Shown one piece after another: positions 1-6,783 of a stretch of 8,906 nucleotides of DNA; positions within the stretch are counted from its first letter, which is position 1; every line of letters starts with the position of its first letter. The translations under genes and the position numbers were made by a program. The notes below the pieces were generated by a model that saw only the letters and a program-made list of their open reading frames with translations, was not told the DNA's origin and ran no database searches. The stretch comes from DATMXS01 sp050260275 (GTDB lineage: Bacteria; Acidobacteriota; Terriglobia; Bryobacterales; Bryobacteraceae), in NCBI GenBank assembly GCA_050260275.1, contig JBLNBX010000193.1, forward strand, positions 1 to 8,906, given 5' to 3'.

Positions 1-1698
1 GCGGGCGCGAAGACCAGCGAGGAGATCGCGGCGTACGCGGTGGAACTGCTGAAATCGGGGCGCATGAAAATGGCTGCCGAGGACCCGGACGCGCCCCAGA
101 ACGTGCCGCGCGTGCTGCTCAGGTGGCGGGCCAACGTGCTCGGGGCCAGCGCCAAGGGGCACGAGTACTTTCTGAAGCATCTCCTCGGCGCTCAAAACGC
201 GGTGCTGCAGCCGGAGCACGCAGCGATGCGGCCTCGCGAGTTGGCCGTGAGGGAACCGGCGCCCGAGGGCAAATTGGACCTTCTGGTGACCTCGGATTTC
301 CGGATGACCACGAGCACACTGTACTCGGACGTCATACTGCCCGCGGCCACCTGGTACGAGATGCACGATATCAACACGACGGACCTGCACCCCTTCGTGC
401 ATCCGTTCACGGCGGCTGTCGATCCGTTGTGGGAGTCGAAGACCAACTGGGACACGTTTAAGAAACTCGCGGAGTTGTTCGCCGCGCTCGCCGTGAAGCA
501 CCTCGGGACGCGCAAGGACCTCGTTGCGCGGCCAATGATGCACGACCTCGAGAACGAGATCGCGCAGCCGTCGGGGAAGGTGCGGGACTGGCGCAAGGGC
601 GAGGTGGAACCCGTACCGGGCAAGACCATGCCCAGCCTCGAGGTGGTAACGCGCGATTACGCCAACGTGCACCTGATGCAGACCGCGCTCGGGCCGCGGC
701 TCCTCAAAGAGGGCGTGCACGCGAAGGGCGTCAAGTGGGACGTTTCCGCGCAGTACGAGGAGTTGAAAACGCGCCTCGGCGTGGCCGCGCGAACGGGGCT
801 GACGGCAGGGATGCCTTACCTTGCGAGCGATCGCGCCGCCGTCGAAACGATACTGGCGCTCTCGCCCGAGACCGACGGGCGAGCTTCAGTGAGCGCGTGG
901 AAGAACCTCGGCGAGAAGACCGGACTGCCCCTCGCGCGTTTCGGCGCGCCGAACGAATCGCAACGGACCACCTTCGGCGATATCAACGGCCGTCCGCGCC
1001 GCGTCATGCACTCGCCCGTGTGGACCGGATTCGTAAGCAACCAGCGAAGCTATGCGCCATTCACTGTGAACATAGAGGAGCGGGTGCCGTTCCGCACCCT
1101 GAGCGGGCGCGCCCACTTCTATCTCGACCACCAGTGGATGCTCGAGTTCGGAGATGCGTTGCCCACCTACAGGCCGCCGCTCAACCTCGCAACTCTGGGC
1201 GTGGCGGACGTCCCCGGCGTGGCTAAAGACCGGCCCGAGATTGTGTTGCGGTACCTGACGCCGCACTCGAAGTGGTCCATCAACAGCACCTTCGCGGACA
1301 CGGACATCATGACCACGCTGTTCCGCGGCGGGCAGGCGGTGTGGATAAATGACGAGGACGCGGCAGCGGTGGGCGTCAGCGATGCCGATTGGGTCGAGTG
1401 CTTCAACGTAAACGGCCTCGTTCTGGCGCGCGCCATAGTAAGTCCCCGGATTACGCGCGGAAAGGCGTTCATGTACCACGCGCAGGAGCGGTACCTGAAC
1501 GTTCCCATCTCTTCACTAACAAACCAGCGCGCCGGAACGCATAACAGCGTAACGCGGATTTATATCAAGCCTACGCAGCTCATAGGAGCTTACGCACAAC
1601 TAAGCTTCTATCCCAATTACTACGGTCCGATCGGATGCCAGCGAGACGAGGTGATCGTTCTGCGCAAGGCGCGCGAGGTGGTCTTTGATGAACGTTAA
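1..1698 (+). CDS. narG: Respiratory nitrate reductase alpha subunit NarG, C-terminal part (5' truncated by window edge)
   Basis: Catalytic molybdenum subunit of the membrane-bound, cytoplasm-facing nitrate reductase; it reduces nitrate to nitrite with electrons from NarH. The frame is open from base 1, giving about 565 residues, a little under half of a typical NarG of about 1,250. The missing N-terminal part would carry the FS0 cluster and the Asp ligand of Mo, so neither can be checked. Recognisable NarG segments include KGHEYFLKHLLG, GKLDLLVTSDFRM, LYSDVILPAATWYE, HPFVHPFTAAVDP, PFRTLSGRAHFYLDHQWM, LTPHSKWSINSTF, YHAQERYLNVP and the C-terminal HNSVTRIYIKPTQLIGAYAQ. These cover the end of the molybdopterin oxidoreductase domain and the C-terminal dinucleotide-binding domain. 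The last 11 bp overlap narH, which implies coupled translation. A Nitrobacter-type nitrite oxidoreductase alpha subunit is homologous, but the narGHJI order without an nxrX-like gene favours nitrate reductase. Confidence 0.97.
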   Translation, partial: AGAKTSEEIAAYAVELLKSGRMKMAAEDPDAPQNVPRVLLRWRANVLGASAKGHEYFLKHLLGAQNAVLQPEHAAMRPRELAVREPAPEGKLDLLVTSDFRMTTSTLYSDVILPAATWYEMHDINTTDLHPFVHPFTAAVDPLWESKTNWDTFKKLAELFAALAVKHLGTRKDLVARPMMHDLENEIAQPSGKVRDWRKGEVEPVPGKTMPSLEVVTRDYANVHLMQTALGPRLLKEGVHAKGVKWDVSAQYEELKTRLGVAARTGLTAGMPYLASDRAAVETILALSPETDGRASVSAWKNLGEKTGLPLARFGAPNESQRTTFGDINGRPRRVMHSPVWTGFVSNQRSYAPFTVNIEERVPFRTLSGRAHFYLDHQWMLEFGDALPTYRPPLNLATLGVADVPGVAKDRPEIVLRYLTPHSKWSINSTFADTDIMTTLFRGGQAVWINDEDAAAVGVSDADWVECFNVNGLVLARAIVSPRITRGKAFMYHAQERYLNVPISSLTNQRAGTHNSVTRIYIKPTQLIGAYAQLSFYPNYYGPIGCQRDEVIVLRKAREVVFDER

Positions 1699-3199
1699 GG
1701 CCCAGTTCGCGATGGTGATGAACCTGGACAAGTGCATCGGATGCCACACGTGCAGCATACCCTGCAAGCACGTGTGGACCCAGCACAAGGGCGCGGAGTA
1801 TATCTGGTACAACAACGTCGAAGCGAAGCCGGGTATCGGATATCCGAAGGAGTGGGAGAACCAGTCGAAGTGGAAAGGCGGCTGGTCCCTCACGTCCGGC
1901 GTCCTTACGCCGCTTGCCGGCGGGCGCGCGGATAAGCTGCTGAAGATCTTCTACAATCCCGATCTCCCCCAGATAGACGACTATTACGAGCCCTGGACCT
2001 ACAACTACCGCCACCTTCTGACGAGCCCGCCTTCACGCTACCAGCCCGCGGTGCGGTCGGAGTCCGTCATCTCGGGCGAGAAGATCCCAATCAAGTGGGG
2101 ACCCAACTGGGACGACGACCTTGGCGGCGCGCAGGAGTACGCGGCAACCCGCGACATCGATTTCGAAGGGCTCGACGCGCGGCTGTGCCTGGAATTCCGC
2201 AACCTGTTCATGTTCTGGCTGCCGCGCATCTGCGAGCACTGTCTTAATCCGTCGTGCGCGGCTTCGTGCCCCTCCGGAGCGCTGTATAAGCGCGACGAGG
2301 ACGGCATCGTGCTGGTGGATCAGGAAAAGTGCCGCGGCTGGCGTTTTTGCGTATCGGGATGCCCGTACAAGAAGACTTACTTTAACTGGCACACCGGTCG
2401 CGCGGAGAAGTGCATCTTCTGTTATCCGCGGATCGAGGTTGGCCTGCCCACGCTGTGCGCCGAGGACTGCGTGGGGCGCATACGGTACATCGGAATCATC
2501 CTCTACGACGCTGATCGCATACGCGATGCCGCCGAGGTGGCGGACCCGAAGGGCGTCTATCCCGCCCATCTCGACATCATGCTTAACCCGCACGAGCCGG
2601 AGATTCTGAAGGAGGCGCGGCGATGCGGTATTGCCGAGAACGTCATCGCGGCTGCCGTGCGTTCGCCGATATACAAGCTGGCAGTGGAGTGGAGGCTCGC
2701 CCTGCCGCTGCACCCGGAGTACCGCACGCTGCCGATGGTGTGGTACCTGCCTCCGCTGAGCCCGCTGGCGTGGGCGGCGGAGGCGCGTATGCGCACGCCC
2801 CCCGGACAGGGGCCTCTCGGACGCGCGGCGGACGCGCTGGCCGGAGCGCCGGTGCACGACTTCCCCGAAGTCGATCAACTGCGAATACCGCTGAAGTACC
2901 TGGCCAACCTGCTCGCGGCGGGGGACGAAGGCCCCGTGCGGTACGCGCTGTCGGTCATGATCGCATTGCGAGCGTACATGCGCTCGCGCCAGGTGGATCC
3001 GGAGCCGGACACCAGGCCGCTCCGGCGCGTCAACATCAGCGAGCAGACCGCCGCGCAGATGTACCGCCTGCTCGCTATCGCCAAGTATGACGAGCGATAT
3101 GTGATTCCGACGGCGCCGAATGCGAACGTCAGGGATCCGTATCATCTGCGCGGAACGGCCGGCTACCCGCCGCGCAGTCTGAAGAAAGTGAATCAGTAG
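1688..3199 (+). CDS. narH: Respiratory nitrate reductase beta (Fe-S electron transfer) subunit NarH
   Basis: Carries electrons from the NarI hemes to NarG through four Fe-S clusters on the cytoplasmic face of the membrane. The protein is 503 residues, close to the 512 of E. coli NarH. All four cluster-binding groups are present: C16, C19, C22 and C26; C182, C185, C190 and C194; C215, W218, C221 and C225; C242, C245, C257 and C261. In the third group Trp replaces the second Cys (CRGW), the known hallmark of the NarH [3Fe-4S] cluster. ALPLHPEYRTLPMVWYLPPLSP and NLLAAGD are further NarH signatures. I chose ATG 1688 rather than the in-frame TTG at 1685 because GAGGTGG at 1675-1681 sits 6 nt upstream and the N-terminus then aligns with E. 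coli. The gene overlaps narG by 11 bp and narJ starts 2 bp after its stop. Confidence 0.98.
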   Translation: MNVKAQFAMVMNLDKCIGCHTCSIPCKHVWTQHKGAEYIWYNNVEAKPGIGYPKEWENQSKWKGGWSLTSGVLTPLAGGRADKLLKIFYNPDLPQIDDYYEPWTYNYRHLLTSPPSRYQPAVRSESVISGEKIPIKWGPNWDDDLGGAQEYAATRDIDFEGLDARLCLEFRNLFMFWLPRICEHCLNPSCAASCPSGALYKRDEDGIVLVDQEKCRGWRFCVSGCPYKKTYFNWHTGRAEKCIFCYPRIEVGLPTLCAEDCVGRIRYIGIILYDADRIRDAAEVADPKGVYPAHLDIMLNPHEPEILKEARRCGIAENVIAAAVRSPIYKLAVEWRLALPLHPEYRTLPMVWYLPPLSPLAWAAEARMRTPPGQGPLGRAADALAGAPVHDFPEVDQLRIPLKYLANLLAAGDEGPVRYALSVMIALRAYMRSRQVDPEPDTRPLRRVNISEQTAAQMYRLLAIAKYDERYVIPTAPNANVRDPYHLRGTAGYPPRSLKKVNQ

Positions 3200-3201
3200 C
3201 G

Positions 3202-3765
3202 ATGGGCGACGGAAAGGAAACGTGCGCGGCTGCCGGGCGCGAGATCGGCGCGCAGGATCGCAGGCTGATCTACTCCGCCGCCTCCCTGTTGCTCGACTAC
3301 CCCGGAGACGAGGTCCTGGCGAGCCTGGATTCCGCAGCCGCCGACATAGGCAGCATCGCCTGCGGCCGAGCCCGCGGCGTACTAGAGGAGGCGCTACGGT
3401 ATCTGCGCTCGACGCCGCGAGAACACGCGGAGGAGACTTATACAGCCACGTTCGACTTCGAGCCGTCATGTACGCTGGGTCTTGCCTATCACCTGTTCGG
3501 CGATACCGCGGAACGCGCCGAGGCGCTTGCCGCTCTCAACCGGATCTACCGGGAAGCCAATTGCGAACCGGTGGATAGCTTGCCAGATCACGCGCCGGCG
3601 CTGCTCGAGTTCATGTCCAGGTGTCCGGACGAAACGGCGGCGAAGCTCGCCGCCGTGTACGCGCAAGCAGTTTCCCGGTTGGCCGGCGCGCTGCGGGAGC
3701 GGGGCAGCATCTATGCGCCGCTAGCTGAGCTCGTGGCGGAGTGCCTGGAGGAGGAATCCGTATGA
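3202..3765 (+). CDS. narJ: Nitrate reductase assembly chaperone NarJ (molybdenum cofactor insertion)
   Basis: System-specific chaperone of the TorD/DmsD/NarJ family. It binds apo-NarGH in the cytoplasm, assists cofactor insertion and membrane attachment to NarI, and is not part of the final enzyme. Visible family features are the helical start YSAASLLLDYPGDE (about residues 24-37), TFDFEPSCTLGLAYHLFGDT, and the NarJ motif LPDHAPALLEF. At 187 residues it is clearly shorter than E. coli NarJ (about 236), mainly through a shorter C-terminal tail, but the conserved core is intact. The ATG follows the narH stop by 2 bp with only a loose purine stretch (GAAGAAAG, 3181-3188), so translation probably depends on re-initiation after narH. 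Its stop overlaps the narI start as ATGA. The function is assigned from motifs and operon position. Confidence 0.94.
   Translation: MGDGKETCAAAGREIGAQDRRLIYSAASLLLDYPGDEVLASLDSAAADIGSIACGRARGVLEEALRYLRSTPREHAEETYTATFDFEPSCTLGLAYHLFGDTAERAEALAALNRIYREANCEPVDSLPDHAPALLEFMSRCPDETAAKLAAVYAQAVSRLAGALRERGSIYAPLAELVAECLEEESV
3749..3754 (+). promoter_or_regulatory. Strong Shine-Dalgarno for narI
   Basis: AGGAGG lies inside the end of narJ, 7 nt before ATG 3762. It decides the narI start: an upstream in-frame GTG at 3741 would add seven residues and has no such site. The site plus the ATGA overlap suggest narI is translated both independently and by coupling. Confidence 0.8.
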
Positions 3766-4445
3766 ACGACTTCTGGCTGTTCTTGTTCTTCTTTGTGTAC
3801 CCCTGGATCGCGATCACGATTTTCGTAGTCGGCTTCGCGTATCGCTACTTCTGGGACCAGTTCAACTGGAACGCGCAGTCCAGCCAGATGCTCGAGGGTA
3901 GGTTGCTGAAGTGGGGGTCGGTGCTCTTCCATTACGGCATTCTGTTGAGCTTCTTCGGCCATATAGTCGGGCTGCTGCTCCCGCAGGGACCGGTGTGGTA
4001 TGGGGTCGCCGGCATCAGCGCGGAGACGCACGAGAAGATCGCGTTCACTGCCGGAGGCATCGTCGGCGGCGCGGCTCTGGCGGGCATCCTGATACTCCTG
4101 ATCAGGCGTATCACTGTTCCGCGTGTGCTGCGGACAACAACCGCGAACACCTTCGCCACCATTCTGCTGATCCTGGTTCCGGTCTCGACGGGCGCTTACG
4201 AGGTTTACATCGCGCACGACAGCCTGTTCCCAGTAGCGCATTGGATACAGGGCGTGATGACCTTCCGCCCCGACCTGGAAAACGCACGCGCGATGGAGTT
4301 GCCGTATAAGATTCACGTGCTGAGCGCATTCGCGCTCTTCGCCTTCTCTCCATTCAGCCGTCTGGTGCACGTCTGGAGCGCTCCCGTCTGGTATTTCCTG
4401 CGGCCGTACATCTCGTTCCGCCGCTACCGGACCACCGGCTCGTGA
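3762..4445 (+). CDS. narI: Respiratory nitrate reductase gamma subunit NarI (diheme cytochrome b, quinol oxidase)
   Basis: Integral membrane subunit that oxidises quinol and passes electrons through two b-type hemes to NarH. The 227-residue protein has the expected five hydrophobic helices: about 4-28, 50-74, 92-114, 128-150 and 184-204. The four His residues known to ligate the hemes in E. coli NarI (positions 56, 66, 187 and 205) have counterparts at H57 (FHYG), H67 (FFGHIVG), H185 (KIHVLSAF) and H203 (RLVHVWS). Its length matches the family (about 225). The start is set by the Shine-Dalgarno at 3749-3754. The gene overlaps narJ by 4 bp and ends 1 bp before the next gene, which is the usual narGHJI order. 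Confidence 0.97.
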   Translation: MNDFWLFLFFFVYPWIAITIFVVGFAYRYFWDQFNWNAQSSQMLEGRLLKWGSVLFHYGILLSFFGHIVGLLLPQGPVWYGVAGISAETHEKIAFTAGGIVGGAALAGILILLIRRITVPRVLRTTTANTFATILLILVPVSTGAYEVYIAHDSLFPVAHWIQGVMTFRPDLENARAMELPYKIHVLSAFALFAFSPFSRLVHVWSAPVWYFLRPYISFRRYRTTGS

Positions 4446-4446
4446 C

Positions 4447-5475
4447 ATGCCGGCCATCCGCTCCGCCTTGCGAACTCTGCCCCCGGCATACTTCGCGCTT
4501 CCGATGGCGACGGGCATCGTGTGCATTGCCTGTCACATGTTGGGCATGTGGTATTTCGCGCAGCCGCTCTTCTGGCTCAATATCCTCTTCTATGTCGCGC
4601 TCTGGGCGCTCTTCGCCGCGCGCGCGGTGCTGTTTCCGGCGGAGTTCAGTGCCGATACGCGCTCGCACTATCGCGGCCCGGGTTTCTTCACAATGATCGC
4701 CGGAACGAACATAGTGGGCAGCCAGTTAGTTCTGCTGAAAGGCGATTACGCGTGGGGCTCGATACTGCTGGCGATCGGCAGCGGCCTGTGGGCGCTGTTG
4801 ATCTACTGGGTCATCTCGAACCTGATCGCCAGGGCCGCAAAGCCGCCGCTCGCCGAGGGAATAAGCGGCGTGTGGCTGGTGGCGGTGGTGGGAACGCAGT
4901 CGGTAGCTGTGCTTGCCGCTCTGACGAGCGCGCAATCCTCCCGCCGCGACCTTCTGATGTTCCTCGCCGTTTCCATGTTCTTCATCGGCATATTTCTCTA
5001 TGCTATGGTCATCACGCTCATCTTCTACCGGCTGCTGTTCTACGAAATTCAGCCTGACGCCATGGTTCCGACTTACTGGGTAGATATGGGCGCAGTCGCC
5101 ATATCGGCGCTCGCGGGAGCGACGCTCGTGCTGCACACGCCCGGAGTGACGTTCATGCAGGCGATACTCCCGTTCACGAAAGGATTGACGCTCGCGCTGT
5201 GGGCTGTGGCGACGTGGTGGATTCCCTTTCTCGTGATCTTCGGCGTGTGGCGGCACGGCATCCGGCGCTATCCCCTTGCTTACGAACCGGGCTACTGGAG
5301 CATGGTGTTCCCGCTGGGAATGTACACGGTATGCACTTTGCAAACCGCGCGGGCGCTCGATATGGGTTTCCTGCTGCCGCTGCCAGAGTACTTCATCTAC
5401 GCCGCCCTCGCGGCATGGCTCCTGACCTTCGCGGGAATGGCGCGATCGGTGTTCCGTACGCTGGCCGCGCGGTGA
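4447..5475 (+). CDS. TDT/SLAC1/TehA-family membrane anion transporter, possible nitrate/nitrite carrier
   Basis: A 342-residue integral membrane protein with about ten hydrophobic helices and almost no soluble domain. It resembles the tellurite-resistance/dicarboxylate transporter (TDT) family, which includes bacterial TehA, yeast Mae1 and the plant SLAC1 anion channel. Family-like features are PPAYFALPMATGI at the first helix (P19-I24 at the core) and WSMVFPLGMY in a late helix (W284-G291), resembling the WW/WS-x-x-FP segment of SLAC1 and Mae1. The ATG lies 1 bp after the narI stop with no clear Shine-Dalgarno, so translation is probably coupled to narI. Database names for such proteins usually say tellurite resistance or C4-dicarboxylate transport, but substrates are poorly defined. 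Because plant SLAC1 conducts nitrate and chloride, and this gene is welded to narGHJI with no narK in view, nitrate uptake or nitrite release is my inference. The family call is firm; the substrate is not. Confidence 0.88.
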   Translation: MPAIRSALRTLPPAYFALPMATGIVCIACHMLGMWYFAQPLFWLNILFYVALWALFAARAVLFPAEFSADTRSHYRGPGFFTMIAGTNIVGSQLVLLKGDYAWGSILLAIGSGLWALLIYWVISNLIARAAKPPLAEGISGVWLVAVVGTQSVAVLAALTSAQSSRRDLLMFLAVSMFFIGIFLYAMVITLIFYRLLFYEIQPDAMVPTYWVDMGAVAISALAGATLVLHTPGVTFMQAILPFTKGLTLALWAVATWWIPFLVIFGVWRHGIRRYPLAYEPGYWSMVFPLGMYTVCTLQTARALDMGFLLPLPEYFIYAALAAWLLTFAGMARSVFRTLAAR

Positions 5476-5506
5476 TTCCGGCACGCGCGGCTGCCCGTGC
5501 TATCGT

Positions 5507-6292
5507 GTGAATTTGCCTCCCCTGATCGAGTTCCACAACGTATCCGTCGCGCGCGGCGGCCGCGTCGCGCTCGACGGTGTCAGCCTCTCGATCGCGGCTG
5601 GTGAACACGCCGCGATACTTGGCCCGAACGGCTCGGGCAAATCGACGTTCATCAAGGCGATCACACGCGAGTGCTATCCCCTGCTGCGAGGTCCGGATTC
5701 GTACGTGCGCATCTTCGGACGGCAGGTGTGGAACGTGTTCGAGCTGCGTTCGCTTCTGGGGATAGTTACGAGCGATCTCGAGCGCGCGTGCAGCCGTGAG
5801 TTCACGGCGCGGGAGATCATTGTCTCGGGTTTCTTCTCGAGCGTGGGCGTCTGGCCGTATTACCAGGTGACCCCGGCCATGGAGGAGCGAACCGCGGCCG
5901 TGCTCGACCTGCTCGAAATCCCGCACCTCGCCGGGCGCCCGGTCGGGGAGATGTCTTCAGGTGAGACACGGCGCGTGATGATCGCCCGCGCCCTCGTGCA
6001 CAATCCGCGCGCGCTGGTCCTCGACGAGCCCACGACGAGCCTCGACCTGCGCGCCGCGCGCGGGCTGCGCGACACGCTTCGAAAGATCGCCGCTTCCGGT
6101 GTCAGTCTCATCGTGGTGACTCACCACCTTCCGGACATCCTGCCCGAAGTACAGCGCGTAATATGCCTTCGTGACGGGCGAGTTGTCCGTGACGGCGATA
6201 AGGAGCAGGTGCTCACTCCCGACGTTCTCGAATGCGTGTTCGGCATTCCAGTGGAGGTGGTGCGCCAGGACGGCTACTACCTGGCCTGGTAG
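5507..6292 (+). CDS. Stand-alone ABC ATPase, ModF/YlmA-like
   Basis: A 261-residue single ABC ATPase domain without a fused or adjacent permease. Walker A is GPNGSGKST (39-47), the signature is MSSGETRR (149-156, replacing LSGGQ), Walker B is ALVLDEP (169-175) with the D-loop SLD (178-180), and the H-loop is H206 in VVTHH. The Q-loop Gln is replaced by Ser (S89 in IVTSDLE), and EIIVSGFFSSVGVW (103-116) follows; both recall E. coli ModF and B. subtilis YlmA, where the same region reads like VSSSL and LSGYFDSIG. The start is GTG 5507; an in-frame stop at 5423 and lack of other starts rule out an upstream start, although TTG 5513 is possible. No Shine-Dalgarno is visible. A weak hairpin (GCACG 5481-5485 with CGTGC 5496-5500) lies just before the start. 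It is 31 bp after the transporter gene, so probably the last gene of the nar operon. ModF is encoded with molybdate genes in E. coli, but its role is unclear, and the role here is unknown. Confidence 0.9.
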   Translation: MNLPPLIEFHNVSVARGGRVALDGVSLSIAAGEHAAILGPNGSGKSTFIKAITRECYPLLRGPDSYVRIFGRQVWNVFELRSLLGIVTSDLERACSREFTAREIIVSGFFSSVGVWPYYQVTPAMEERTAAVLDLLEIPHLAGRPVGEMSSGETRRVMIARALVHNPRALVLDEPTTSLDLRAARGLRDTLRKIAASGVSLIVVTHHLPDILPEVQRVICLRDGRVVRDGDKEQVLTPDVLECVFGIPVEVVRQDGYYLAW

Positions 6293-6301
6293 CAGACGCC
6301 C

Positions 6302-6332
6302 CCGGCCGTTGCCGCTCTGCTCCGGCGGTCGG
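6302..6332 (+). terminator. GC-rich hairpin after the ABC gene, possible end of the nar operon
   Basis: CCGGCCG (6302-6308) pairs with CGGTCGG (6326-6332), with one G-U pair, and an inner CCG/CGG (6312-6314 with 6323-6325) extends the stem around an 8-nt loop. It begins 10 bp after the ABC stop codon. There is no T-run after it, so it may only stabilise the mRNA 3' end or aid Rho-dependent termination. In such GC-rich DNA a chance hairpin is possible. Confidence 0.3.
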
Positions 6333-6483
6333 TTGCGTGCAGGAACTGCCTCTCGCCCGTGCGGTGCGGCCGCTCCAGCCGGGGCTCAGTTTTTCAATAG
6401 CGCCCGGAAGCATCTTCCCAGCCTGCTCGCGCGCTCCGCTCCTAACTCGTTGCAGGCAAACCGGGCCGCGGATGGCCCATCAA

Positions 6484-6497
6484 GTGCACTAGTTCAC
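6484..6497. promoter_or_regulatory. Imperfect 14-bp palindrome before the DUF1328 gene, possible operator
   Basis: GTGCACTAGTTCAC matches its own reverse complement at 12 of 14 positions and ends 3 bp before the AGGAGG Shine-Dalgarno. A regulator bound here could block the promoter or early transcription of the downstream gene. No matching regulator family is recognised and no second copy was noticed. The rest of 6293-6513 shows no coding sequence and no convincing -35/-10 pair. Confidence 0.25.
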
Positions 6498-6500
6498 CGC

Positions 6501-6506
6501 AGGAGG
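6501..6506 (+). promoter_or_regulatory. Shine-Dalgarno of the DUF1328 gene
   Basis: A perfect AGGAGG sits 7 nt before ATG 6514. It is the main reason, with the protein's family resemblance, to accept a very short gene here. Confidence 0.8.
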
Positions 6507-6513
6507 TTGAGGC

Positions 6514-6684
6514 ATGTCGCTATTGGGATGGGCGCTCGTATTCCTCGTTGTTGCCATCATCGCTGCGATCTTCGGTTTCGGCGCGCTCGCAGCCACTTCT
6601 GCCGTGATCGCCAAGATACTCTTTTTCATTTTCATCGTCATGTTCATCATTCTGCTGATCATGGCGTTGGCTCGAAGAGCCTGA
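6514..6684 (+). CDS. DUF1328 (YtjA-type) small membrane protein, 56 residues
   Basis: A very small, strongly hydrophobic protein with two membrane segments, about residues 5-27 and 30-52, separated by a short Ala/Ser/Thr turn, and a basic end (ARRA). GWALVFLVVAIIAAIFGFG and IAKILFFIFIVMFI match the typical pattern of the DUF1328/YtjA family, whose members are usually 50-60 residues and begin with a similar W-A-x-x-F start. The family's function is unknown; members occur widely in Proteobacteria and Acidobacteria, and I infer only a cell-envelope location. It has its own strong ribosome binding site and lies 221 bp after the ABC gene, so it is probably transcribed separately from the nar operon. 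It is short enough to be missed by length-filtered gene calling. Confidence 0.87.
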   Translation: MSLLGWALVFLVVAIIAAIFGFGALAATSAVIAKILFFIFIVMFIILLIMALARRA

Positions 6685-6715
6685 GGCGAGCGGGAGACAA
6701 ACTGCGCGAATTCAT

Positions 6716-6732
6716 GGCGGGAATTGCCCGCC
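6716..6732 (+). terminator. Hairpin after the DUF1328 gene, weak terminator candidate
   Basis: GGCGGG (6716-6721) and CCCGCC (6727-6732) form a perfect 6-bp GC stem around the loop AATTG, 31 nt after the DUF1328 stop. No T-run follows, so intrinsic termination is doubtful. Its place between two genes of unrelated function makes a transcript boundary reasonable. Confidence 0.25.
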
Positions 6733-6766
6733 CAGGGCGTCCCGCCTCCTCGGCCGCCCTTCGCGT

Positions 6767-6775
6767 TGTGATAAA
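6767..6775 (+). promoter_or_regulatory. Possible extended -10 promoter element for the beta-galactosidase gene
   Basis: TGTGATAAA has a TGn extension before GATAAA, which matches TATAAT at 4 of 6 positions. It ends 8 nt before the GTG start codon, so transcription would begin at or next to the start codon and give a leaderless or nearly leaderless mRNA. This would fit the absence of a Shine-Dalgarno. No good -35 is seen. Judged from the sequence alone. Confidence 0.25.
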
Positions 6776-6783
6776 CCTGTCGT

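Noticed and set aside
1..1698. Nitrite oxidoreductase (NxrA) instead of NarG
   Set aside because: Nitrobacter-type NxrA is homologous, but its operons usually carry nxrX between the A and B genes. Here narG overlaps narH directly and narJI follow, which favours nitrate reduction. The N-terminal half needed for a firm test is outside the window.
2033..3469. 478-codon open frame on the minus strand across narH and narJ
   Set aside because: Arg-rich, low-information translation with no recognisable motif, lying opposite narH with all its Fe-S motifs. It is a by-product of high GC at third positions.
3711..4526. 271-codon open frame on the minus strand opposite narI
   Set aside because: Translation is full of Glu, Gln and Arg with no family resemblance, while the plus strand has an intact NarI with all four heme His.
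4447..5475. Tellurite resistance as the function of the TDT gene
   Set aside because: This is only a historical family label; no tellurite-related neighbour (tehB, ter genes) is present and the context is nitrate respiration.
4726..5484. 252-codon open frame on the minus strand opposite the TDT transporter
   Set aside because: His/Arg/Gln-rich antisense shadow of a hydrophobic membrane protein; no motif and no ribosome binding site.
6372..6394. GCTCC/GGGGC hairpin followed by TTTTT as an intrinsic terminator
   Set aside because: The stem is only 5 bp with a wobble pair and is separated from the T-run by TCAG, too weak to call.
6293..6513. FNR/NNR-type box or tRNA in the spacer
   Set aside because: No TTGAT-N4-ATCAA-like site and no cloverleaf was found. 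TTGCAGGCAA at 6450-6459 is a short inverted repeat but too small and isolated to call.
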